From Rhodospirillaceae bacterium CCH5-H10 (GTDB lineage Bacteria; Pseudomonadota; Alphaproteobacteria; Reyranellales; Reyranellaceae), in contig LSKJ01000026.1 of NCBI GenBank assembly GCA_001557035.1, positions 1 to 11,427 of the forward strand: a stretch of DNA of 11,427 nt, written 5' to 3'. The stretch's first letter is position 1. Each line of letters begins with the position of its first letter. The position numbers and the translations under genes were made by a program. Under the pieces are notes generated by a model that saw only the letters and a list, made by a program, of their open reading frames with translations, was not told the origin of the DNA and did no database searches. This document shows positions 5,809 to 11,427 of this stretch, piece by piece.

Positions 5809-6582
5809 GTGTCCGCAACTCCCTCCATCGCCGTCCAGCACCTGCGCAAGGTGTATGGCGAGATCGTCGCGGTCGACGATCTGAGCTTCTCGGTGCCGCG
5901 CGGCACCGTGCTCGGACTGCTGGGCGGCAACGGCGCCGGCAAGACCACGACCATCGCGATGCTGCTCGGCCTGCTCGAACCGACGGGCGGCAGCATCGAG
6001 ATCCTGGGTATCGACATGCTGCGGCGGCGCTACGCGGCGCTGCCGCGGATGAACTTCTCCTCGCCCTATGTCGACCTGCCGCATCGGTTGACGGTGCGCC
6101 AGAACCTGCAGTTCTACGGTCAACTCTACGGCGTGAAGGACCTGAAGCGCCGCATCGTCGAGATCGCCGAGCACATGCAGGTGGCGCCGTTCCTCGACCG
6201 GCCGGCGGGCAAGTTGTCGGCGGGACAGAAGACTCGCGTGGCGCTGGCCAAGGCCCTGATCAACAAGCCCGACGTGCTGCTCCTCGACGAGCCCACCGCA
6301 TCGCTCGATCCCGATACGGCAGACTGGGTGCGCGGCTATCTCGAGAACTACCAGCACGAGACCCACGCCACGATCCTGCTGGCTTCGCACAACATGGCCG
6401 AGGTCGAGCGGCTGTGCGACGACGTGATCCTCCTGCAGGCCGGCAAGGTCTTCGAACGCGGCAGCCCGCGTGAACTGCTGGAGCGGTTCGGCCGCGAGGA
6501 CATGGAAGAGGTGTTCCTCGACATGGCACGCGGCCGCGGTCGTGGCCTCGACGCCCTCAAACCCGAAGGAGGGAAGTCATGA
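5809..6582 (+). CDS. ABC-2 type exporter, ATP-binding subunit
   Basis: From the GTG at 5809 the product has 257 residues, the usual size for a single ABC ATPase domain. It shows Walker A GGNGAGKTT (about 39-47, Lys45), signature LSAGQ (136-140), Walker B VLLLDEP with Asp160 and Glu161, and an H-loop SHN with His194. The signature carries Ala in place of the first Gly of LSGGQ. The Q-loop is unusual: where a glutamine normally follows the short strand after Walker A, the sequence reads MNFSSPYVDLP (about 81-91) with no Gln. The ATG at 5767, in frame, would add 14 residues (MLWRRIPRYARDDK) that come from the palindromic repeat; the domain starts with IAVQHLRKVYG, so GTG 5809 is favoured, although its ribosome binding site is weak. 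The downstream permease overlaps by ATGA. The substrate is unknown. Confidence 0.9.
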   Translation: MSATPSIAVQHLRKVYGEIVAVDDLSFSVPRGTVLGLLGGNGAGKTTTIAMLLGLLEPTGGSIEILGIDMLRRRYAALPRMNFSSPYVDLPHRLTVRQNLQFYGQLYGVKDLKRRIVEIAEHMQVAPFLDRPAGKLSAGQKTRVALAKALINKPDVLLLDEPTASLDPDTADWVRGYLENYQHETHATILLASHNMAEVERLCDDVILLQAGKVFERGSPRELLERFGREDMEEVFLDMARGRGRGLDALKPEGGKS

Positions 6583-7376
6583 GCGGCTCCCTGGGCCGCA
6601 TCCACGCGCTGGTGCTGCGCCATATCTACCTCTGGCGCAGCTCGGTGATGCGCCTGGTCGATTCGATCTACTGGCCGGCCGTGCAGATGGTGATGTGGGG
6701 CTTCATGACCCAGTACCTGCTGCCGCAGGCCTCGTTCGTGGCGCAGGCGGCGGGCGTTCTGCTGTCGGGTCTGCTGCTGTGGGAAGTCGTTGTCCGCGGA
6801 AACCTCTCGCTGTCGATCGCCTTCCTGGAGGAGATCTGGTCGCGCAATCTCGGGCACCTCTTCGTAAGTCCGATCCGCTCCTGGGAGCTGGCCACCGGCA
6901 TCATCATCGCGGCCCTGCTGCGGACCTTGCTTGGCATGATCCCGGTGTCGCTGATGGCCTGGGCGTTCTTCGGCTACTCGATCTACACGCTGGGCCTTCC
7001 ATTGCTCGCCTTCTTCGTGATCCTGCAGATGTTTTCCTGGTCGATCGGGCTTGCCATGTCGGGGCTGGTGATGCGGGTGGGGCAGAGCGCGGAGAGCTTC
7101 GCCTGGGCGGCCGTCTTCGTCCTGATGCCGGTGAGCGGCGTCTACTATCCCGTTTCAGTCCTGCCGCACTGGCTGCAGGTCATCGCCTGGGGATTGCCGC
7201 CAGCGTACATCTTCGAGGGAATGCGCGCGATCATGGCGGACAAGACGGTGCATTGGGACATGCTTGCCGTCGCCTTCGGCCTGTCGGTCGTCTACCTGGT
7301 CGTGGGGTTCCAGGTCTTCCAATGGTTCTTCCGCTCTTCGCGTCGGGCGGGTTCACTCCTCGGTCAGGGTGAGTAG
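6579..7376 (+). CDS. ABC-2 type exporter, permease subunit
   Basis: The product is a 265-residue inner-membrane protein of the ABC-2 permease family (PF01061). About six membrane segments can be drawn, near residues 30-48, 56-75, 105-128, 134-160, 172-195 and 228-250. The N-terminal amphipathic stretch ALVLRHIYLWRSSVMRLVDS and the PVSGVYYPVSVLPHWLQVIAW loop (about 186-206) are characteristic; the second holds the conserved 'G-x-x-YPxxxLPxxLQ' element of this family. The ATG at 6579 overlaps the ATPase stop (ATGA) and has a strong AAGGAGG ribosome binding site (6566-6572). The pair would form a homodimeric or 2+2 exporter of the kind used for drugs, lipids or polysaccharide precursors. No substrate-specific partner is adjacent apart from the aminotransferase upstream and a lipoprotein downstream. 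Confidence 0.9.
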   Translation: MSGSLGRIHALVLRHIYLWRSSVMRLVDSIYWPAVQMVMWGFMTQYLLPQASFVAQAAGVLLSGLLLWEVVVRGNLSLSIAFLEEIWSRNLGHLFVSPIRSWELATGIIIAALLRTLLGMIPVSLMAWAFFGYSIYTLGLPLLAFFVILQMFSWSIGLAMSGLVMRVGQSAESFAWAAVFVLMPVSGVYYPVSVLPHWLQVIAWGLPPAYIFEGMRAIMADKTVHWDMLAVAFGLSVVYLVVGFQVFQWFFRSSRRAGSLLGQGE

Positions 7377-7391
7377 AATAGGGCCGTTTCC

Positions 7392-7399
7392 GGAGGTGA
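7392..7399 (+). promoter_or_regulatory. Ribosome binding site deciding the lipoprotein start
   Basis: GGAGGTGA at 7392-7399 places the core GGAGG six bases before ATG 7403, the standard spacing. The in-frame GTG at 7400 would be too close, so ATG 7403 is chosen. Confidence 0.7.
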
Positions 7400-7402
7400 G
7401 TG

Positions 7403-7798
7403 ATGTTCAAGTACGTATTGGTTCCCGCTCTTCTATCGCTTGCCGCCGCAGCGTGTTCGACCGTCGACAAGATGGCCAGCGAGCCGATCAAGCCGGCCAA
7501 GCCGGTGCCGGCCTGGTCCAGCGTCTACACCGTGCCCTACGACGCGATGGTGACCTGTCTCGCCGCGCCGGTTGCCAGCGGCTTCGTCGTGAACATCGAG
7601 CCGTCGTCGGCGCCGGGCACGACGTCGATCCTCTACGTGCCGCAGAGCGCCCCGCAGGCGGAATCGCGTTACGTCGTGAAGCAAGTGCCCGACGGCACGA
7701 TCCAGGTCGACTGGATCCGCGTCGGCTCCGTGGGCGGCCTCGACTGGCTGGACGTGCAGGCCCGCCAGCGCGCCAACCGTTGCGGCGGCGTCAGCTAG
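7403..7798 (+). CDS. Small putative lipoprotein of unknown function
   Basis: The product has 131 residues. The N-terminus MFKYVLVPALLSLAAAACS is a lipoprotein signal peptide with AAAC as the likely lipobox (Cys about 18), followed by STVDKM and a Lys/Pro-rich linker (PIKPAKPVP). The mature domain contains WSSVYTVPYDAMVTCLAAPV, ILYVPQSAPQAESRYVVKQV and DGTIQVDWIRVGSVGGLDWL, strand-rich segments with cysteines at the start and end (TCLAA, NRCGG) that could form a disulfide. I do not recognise the family. It follows the ABC permease by 26 bases on the same strand, so it may be co-transcribed, but an accessory role to the exporter is only speculation. Its TAG stop directly abuts the stop of the convergent MepA gene, with no space for a terminator. 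Confidence 0.78.
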   Translation: MFKYVLVPALLSLAAAACSTVDKMASEPIKPAKPVPAWSSVYTVPYDAMVTCLAAPVASGFVVNIEPSSAPGTTSILYVPQSAPQAESRYVVKQVPDGTIQVDWIRVGSVGGLDWLDVQARQRANRCGGVS

Positions 7799-8626
7799 CT
7801 AACGGGCGTTGAGTACGGCGGTGCAGGCCGCCGGCAGCTTCGGCCGGTAGGGCTTGGGCGGCGTGGTCGGAGGCACGACGGGCGCCTTCCGGAACCAAGA
7901 GTCCAGCGCTTCGCCGCAGCCGTCGTCGTTGGCGTAGTCGGCCTGCGGCTGGCATTGCGGGTTGCCGGGCGGGCAGTAGAGGCGGATGTGGAAGTGGGAG
8001 TCGTGCCCGTACCAGGGCACCACCTTGCGCAGCCACGAGCGATCGCCGCCGACCGTCTGGCAGAGCCGCTGCTTGATCCACTTGTTCACGAACATCCGGT
8101 CGAGGTTCGGCATCTGCGCCGCCGTCCGGAGCAGGAACACATGCTGCTCGTTGAAGACCGAATCGTCGATGCCGCTGTCGTCGGCGAGCACCAGGGAGCG
8201 CAGGCGCGGGTTCTCGCGGTCCGCTGGCGCGCGGCGCGCGCCGGGCTGGCGCTCGAACCAGATGTCGGCGTCGAGCCCGATCTGGTGGCTGGCATGGCCG
8301 GACGGGGCGGGGCCGCCACGCGGCTGGCCGATGTCGCCGATGTAGAGATGGGCCTGTCCGGCGGCCCGCATCTTCTCCGCCAGGGTCTTGATGAAGTCGA
8401 TGGTGACCGGCTGGCCCCAGTAGCGGTTGCGGCTGACGCGGATGGCCTCGTATCCGGGGCCTTCCAGCGGCAGCGCCTGCGCGCCCTGCAGGCAGCCCGC
8501 CGTATAGAAGCCGATCGACTGGGTCGGTCCGGGAGACGGCGTCGTCACGGTGGCCCAGTCGTTGGCCCGGGCGGCACCCGTCAGGGAAAGGAAAACCGCG
8601 AGCAGCGGAACCAGGAAACGCATCAT
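7799..8626 (-). CDS. mepA: Penicillin-insensitive murein endopeptidase (MepA, peptidase M74)
   Basis: The product has 275 residues, close to the E. coli enzyme. A signal peptide (MMRFLVPLLAVFLSLTGAARA) leads to the periplasm. The domain shows SRNRYWGQPVTIDFIK, SGHASHQIGLDADIWFE (about 109-125; His111, His114, Asp121) and WYGHDSHFHIRLYCP (about 205-219; His208, His211, His213). The spacing matches the zinc-site histidines and aspartate of E. coli MepA (His110, His113, Asp120, His206, His209, His211). The enzyme cleaves the D-alanyl-meso-diaminopimelyl cross-bridge of peptidoglycan and is LAS-fold and metal dependent. Cysteines in GCLQG, RLCQT, LYCPP, QCQPQ, GCGEA and ACTAV suggest the disulfides seen in the family. 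The C-terminus adds a proline-rich tail (VVPPTTPPKPYRPKLP). ATG at 8626 is preferred over 8665, because the longer form pushes the signal peptide inward and overlaps the divergent gene start. Confidence 0.93.
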   Translation of the reverse strand: MMRFLVPLLAVFLSLTGAARANDWATVTTPSPGPTQSIGFYTAGCLQGAQALPLEGPGYEAIRVSRNRYWGQPVTIDFIKTLAEKMRAAGQAHLYIGDIGQPRGGPAPSGHASHQIGLDADIWFERQPGARRAPADRENPRLRSLVLADDSGIDDSVFNEQHVFLLRTAAQMPNLDRMFVNKWIKQRLCQTVGGDRSWLRKVVPWYGHDSHFHIRLYCPPGNPQCQPQADYANDDGCGEALDSWFRKAPVVPPTTPPKPYRPKLPAACTAVLNAR

Positions 8627-8663
8627 CTTGTTGGCACGATAGTCGCTCGCTAAGACTTTGCCC

Positions 8664-9464
8664 ATGGCCGACTACGAGTTCCTCCGGATCGAACGGCACG
8701 GCGCCGTCACGTCACTGACACTGAACAGGCCGCAGCGGCGCAACGCGCTGACGCACCGCATGATGCTCGAACTGGAAGACGCTTTCGTCGGTGTAGGACA
8801 GGACGCCCAGTGCCGCGTGCTTGTGCTGCGCGGTGCGGGCGGGCATTTCTGCGCCGGCGGCGATCTCGATGCGATGGCCGATCTGCCGCCGCTGCCGGCC
8901 TCCGGCGCCGATCCGCTGGTGCCGGCCTATCGCCAGTTCGGCAACGCCCTGCTGGCGCTCGATGGACTGCCGCAGGCCACGGTCGCGGTCGTCGAAGGCT
9001 CCACGGTTGGCGCCGGCTTCGGGATGGCGTGCTGCTCGGATGCGGTGATCCTGCATCACAGCGCCCGCTTCGGAATCCCCGAACCCAAGGTCGGTTTCAT
9101 CCCTTCGCAGATCATCCCGTTCCTGGTGCGCCGGATGGGCGAGGGGCCGGTGCGCGATCTGGCCGTGACGGGACGCGTGATCGATGCCGTCGAGGCGTAT
9201 CGGCTGGGAGTAGGGCGCTATCTCTGCGCCACCGGAGACGAGGTCGAGGCGACCCTGCAGGGCCTGCTCGACGACATCCTGAAGATGGAACCCAAGGCGC
9301 TGGCGGTGGCCAAGCGGCTGGTGATGTCCTGCGCGACGAAGGAAGATCGCGTCGTGATGGACGAGGCGGCCGAAAGTCTGGTCGGCCTGCTGCGGCAGCC
9401 GGAAGCGGCCGAAGGAATCAGGCATTTCATGGCGAAGACCACGCCCTCATGGGCCAAGAGGTAG
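8664..9464 (+). CDS. Enoyl-CoA hydratase/isomerase family protein (crotonase fold)
   Basis: The product has 266 residues, standard for the family. It shows LTLNRPQRRNAL (about 18-29), the first oxyanion-hole loop GGHFCAGGDLDAM (about 59-71), the second VEGSTVGAGFGMACCSD (about 110-126) and ARFGIPEPKVGFIPSQ (about 134-149). Glu140 aligns with the catalytic Glu144 of rat mitochondrial crotonase. At the position of rat Glu164 the sequence has Asp (VRDLAVTG, about Asp165), so the usual hydratase pair is only partly present. The enzyme may instead be an isomerase, a hydrolase-like member or a hydratase with modified chemistry; the substrate is probably an acyl-CoA. The ATG at 8664 has no strong ribosome binding site. 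The start lies 37 bases from the divergent MepA start. The TauD-like gene follows after 2 bases, so the two are co-translated and may act on the same pathway. Confidence 0.9.
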   Translation: MADYEFLRIERHGAVTSLTLNRPQRRNALTHRMMLELEDAFVGVGQDAQCRVLVLRGAGGHFCAGGDLDAMADLPPLPASGADPLVPAYRQFGNALLALDGLPQATVAVVEGSTVGAGFGMACCSDAVILHHSARFGIPEPKVGFIPSQIIPFLVRRMGEGPVRDLAVTGRVIDAVEAYRLGVGRYLCATGDEVEATLQGLLDDILKMEPKALAVAKRLVMSCATKEDRVVMDEAAESLVGLLRQPEAAEGIRHFMAKTTPSWAKR

Positions 9465-9466
9465 GC

Positions 9467-10303
9467 ATGCGAAACTATCGCCACATCGAAGTGAGGCCGA
9501 TCGCCGGTGCGCTGGGCGCGGAGATCCACGGTGTCGACATGTCGAAGGATCTGGAGGCCGAAATCGTGGCCGAGATGCGCCAGGCCCTGCTCGACCATCT
9601 CGTGATCTTCCTGCGCGACCAGACGGTGACGCCGCTCCAGCAGCTCGCTTTCGCCCGCAAGTTCGGCGAGCCAATCGAGTATCCGCAGCTCAAGGGCCTG
9701 CCGGAATCGCAGATGATCACGCCGGTCGTGAAGCTCGAGCACGAGCGCAACAATTTCGGCGGCATCTGGCACTCCGACACGACCTATCTGCCGGTCCCGC
9801 CGATGGGCAGCATGCTGCTGGCGCGCGAGGTGCCGCCGTTCGGTGGCGACACGATGTTCGCCAATCAGTATCTCGCCTATGAAGCGCTCTCGGACGGGCT
9901 GAAGGCGACGCTCGACGGGCTGGTCGGGGTGAGTTCCTCTGCGAAAGCCGACGTCACCAAGACCCGCGAGGACCGCATGAAGGCGGCGGGCGCCGAGCTC
10001 AAGGTGCTGACCGCCGAGCATCCGATCGTGCGGACTCATCCCGAGACCGGCCGCAAGGCGCTCTACACGTCGGATGCCCATACCGCCCATATCAAGGGCT
10101 GGACGGAGAAGGAAAGCCTGCCGCTGCTGCGCTTCCTGTGGGAGCATCAGACGCGTCCGGAGTTCACCTGCCGCTTCCGCTGGGAGGCCGGATCGCTCGC
10201 CTTCTGGGACAATCGCTGCGCGATGCACAATCCCATAAACGACTATCACGGCTTCCGGCGCGTCATGCACCGGATCACCCTGGCCGGCGACAAGCCGCGA
10301 TAA
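9467..10303 (+). CDS. TauD/TfdA family Fe(II)/2-oxoglutarate-dependent dioxygenase
   Basis: The product has 278 residues, the usual TauD size. The iron facial triad is visible as WHSDTTY (His102, Asp104) and CAMHNPINDYHG (His254). The 2-oxoglutarate-binding arginine is in RVMHRITLAGDKP (Arg269). The N-terminal IEVRPIAGALGAEIHGVDMS and DHLVIFLRDQ blocks are typical. The enzyme oxidises a substrate using O2 and 2-oxoglutarate, releasing CO2 and succinate. The close relatives TauD (taurine) and TfdA (2,4-D) differ in substrate pocket, so the substrate here cannot be assigned, and no tauABC or sulfonate transporter is present. AGAGG at 9457-9461 sits five bases before ATG 9467. The gene is tightly linked to the enoyl-CoA hydratase upstream, which hints at a ring- or acyl-degrading step, and to the CNNM-type gene 12 bases downstream. 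Confidence 0.92.
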   Translation: MRNYRHIEVRPIAGALGAEIHGVDMSKDLEAEIVAEMRQALLDHLVIFLRDQTVTPLQQLAFARKFGEPIEYPQLKGLPESQMITPVVKLEHERNNFGGIWHSDTTYLPVPPMGSMLLAREVPPFGGDTMFANQYLAYEALSDGLKATLDGLVGVSSSAKADVTKTREDRMKAAGAELKVLTAEHPIVRTHPETGRKALYTSDAHTAHIKGWTEKESLPLLRFLWEHQTRPEFTCRFRWEAGSLAFWDNRCAMHNPINDYHGFRRVMHRITLAGDKPR

Positions 10304-10315
10304 CGGAGAACGAGC

Positions 10316-11427
10316 ATGTCCGGACTGGAAGGTCTGTTGGCCGTACTGGTGCTGGTGGCGGCCAACGGGTTCTTCGTCGCCGCCGAATTCTCGCTGGTGG
10401 CCGTCCGCCGCAGCCGCGTGATTGAACTGGCCGCCTCGGGCCGGATGAACGCCCAGGCGCTGGTCCGCGCGCTCGACCATCTCGACGCCAACCTTGCCGC
10501 CACGCAGCTCGGCATCACCATCTCCTCGCTGGGGCTCGGATGGATCGGTGAACCGGCGATCGCGCACCTGATCGAAAAGCCGCTGGCCGAGGTCTGGGGC
10601 ACGACCGCTGGCATCAGCGCCTATGCCATCGCCGTCGGCATCTCCTTCGTCATCATCACCTCGCTGCACATCGTGCTGGGCGAACTGGCGCCCAAGAGCC
10701 TCGCACTCCAGCGCAGCGAGGGCACGGCGTTGTGGGTCGTCCGGCCGCTCAGCTTGTTCCGGTGGCTGCTGAGCCCGGCGATCCTGGTGCTGAACGGCGC
10801 GGGTAACCTCGTGCTCCGGCTCTGCGGCCTACGGCCGGGAACGGGCGAGGAGTCTCTTCATTCGCCGGGCGAGCTGAAGCTGCTGGTCGAGGCCAGCCAG
10901 GATGCGGGCCTGCTGCAGGACGCGCAGGAAGAGGTCGTCGTGCGCGCGCTCGACATCGGCAACCGCCGGATCGGCGAGATCATGACCCCGCGCACCGGCC
11001 TCGACTGGATCGATGTGAACGATCCGCCCGAGGAGATCGCGCGGACCGTGCGCGACAGCCCGTTCGAGCAGATGCTCGTGGGCCGCGGCAGCGTCGACGA
11101 GCTGCTGGGGGCCGTCACCAAGACCGACCTCCTGAAGCAAATCCTGGAAGGCGGCACGCTCGACCCGGCAGCCGCCATCGCGGCGCCGCTGATGGTCCAT
11201 GAGGCCATGCCGATCTTCAAGGTGCTGGAGCAGTTCAAGCAGGCGCCCGTGCGGCTCGCGGTCGTCGTCGACGAGTATGGCGGCATCGAGGGAATCGTGA
11301 CGCAAGCCGACCTGCTGGAGGCGTTGGCCGGCGACATCCCGGAGGCGCCGGGCGAACACCCGGACATCGTCGAGCGCGAGGACGGGTCGCTGCTGATCGA
11401 CGGCATGGCGCCGGTTCATTCGACGCT
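10316..11427 (+). CDS. CNNM/CorC-type transporter (DUF21 plus CBS pair), truncated by the window end
   Basis: The frame is open from ATG 10316 to the window end (370 codons shown). The start has a CGGAG ribosome binding site seven bases upstream. The DUF21 membrane domain occupies about residues 1-165: an N-terminal helix with NGFFVAAEFSLVAVRRSRV, then TQLGITISSLGLGWIGEP (about 63-80) and SLHIVLGELAPKSLALQ (about 116-132), the conserved GELxPK motif. A CBS pair follows: IGEIMTPRTGLDWI (about 219-232) with GAVTKTDLLKQI, and LAVVVDEYGGIEGIVTQADL (about 314-333). The start of the C-terminal CorC_HlyC domain is visible near 350 onward (IVEREDGSLLIDGMAPV). Family members are magnesium or cobalt efflux transporters or hemolysin-like proteins; CBS domains usually sense adenine nucleotides. 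The stop codon lies beyond the window. It is 12 bases from the dioxygenase, which suggests co-transcription but not necessarily shared function. Confidence 0.93.
   Translation, partial: MSGLEGLLAVLVLVAANGFFVAAEFSLVAVRRSRVIELAASGRMNAQALVRALDHLDANLAATQLGITISSLGLGWIGEPAIAHLIEKPLAEVWGTTAGISAYAIAVGISFVIITSLHIVLGELAPKSLALQRSEGTALWVVRPLSLFRWLLSPAILVLNGAGNLVLRLCGLRPGTGEESLHSPGELKLLVEASQDAGLLQDAQEEVVVRALDIGNRRIGEIMTPRTGLDWIDVNDPPEEIARTVRDSPFEQMLVGRGSVDELLGAVTKTDLLKQILEGGTLDPAAAIAAPLMVHEAMPIFKVLEQFKQAPVRLAVVVDEYGGIEGIVTQADLLEALAGDIPEAPGEHPDIVEREDGSLLIDGMAPVHST

Noticed and set aside
9218..10669. Minus-strand open frame of 483 codons opposite the dioxygenase
   Set aside because: It is a compositionally biased shadow spanning three well-supported plus-strand genes, with no domain of its own.

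Overview
This is a GC-rich, gene-dense chromosomal window. Its protein content (an NnrU-like membrane protein, a peptidase M74/MepA-type endopeptidase, an SmpA/OmlA-like lipoprotein, a TauD-type dioxygenase) and a GTCATCCCGAG...CTCGGGATGAC palindromic repeat fit an alphaproteobacterium, perhaps a soil or water lineage near Rhodospirillales or Hyphomicrobiales. The genus is a guess. No rRNA, tRNA, CRISPR array, insertion sequence or prophage gene is visible, and no gap between genes exceeds about 100 bases.

Left part (1-4399). The tail of a rightward gene, ending in a histidine-rich stretch, meets a long leftward run. In transcription order from 4399 down to 129, the run is: a small SmpA/OmlA-like lipoprotein; a 316-residue protein with possible CYTH/triphosphate-tunnel features; two half-size ChrA (CHR family) transporter subunits; an unrecognised 129-residue protein; a small exported PepSY-like protein; an NnrU-family membrane protein; and a small DUF2628-like membrane protein. 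The 316-residue protein and the two ChrA halves are joined by two ATGA stop/start overlaps, so they are almost certainly translationally coupled. This is the most distinctive module in the window.

Middle (4482-7798), rightward. A class I/II PLP aminotransferase is followed by a two-arm palindromic repeat and an ABC-2 type exporter (ATPase then permease, ATGA overlap). The ATPase lacks the usual Q-loop glutamine. A small lipoprotein follows. The palindrome sits on the ATPase start region, and one possible ATG start lies in its predicted loop.

Right part (7799-11427). A leftward MepA-type murein endopeptidase converges with the lipoprotein, with abutting stop codons, and diverges from a rightward group. 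That group is a crotonase-fold enoyl-CoA hydratase/isomerase, a TauD/TfdA Fe(II)/2-oxoglutarate dioxygenase 2 bases later, and a CNNM/CorC-type DUF21-CBS membrane protein 12 bases later that runs off the window end.

Most of the content is ordinary housekeeping and accessory metabolism. I found no clear new defence or mobile system. The best leads are the coupled CYTH-like/split-ChrA operon, the unusual ABC ATPase with its repeat-embedded start, and the histidine-rich C-terminus at the left edge.
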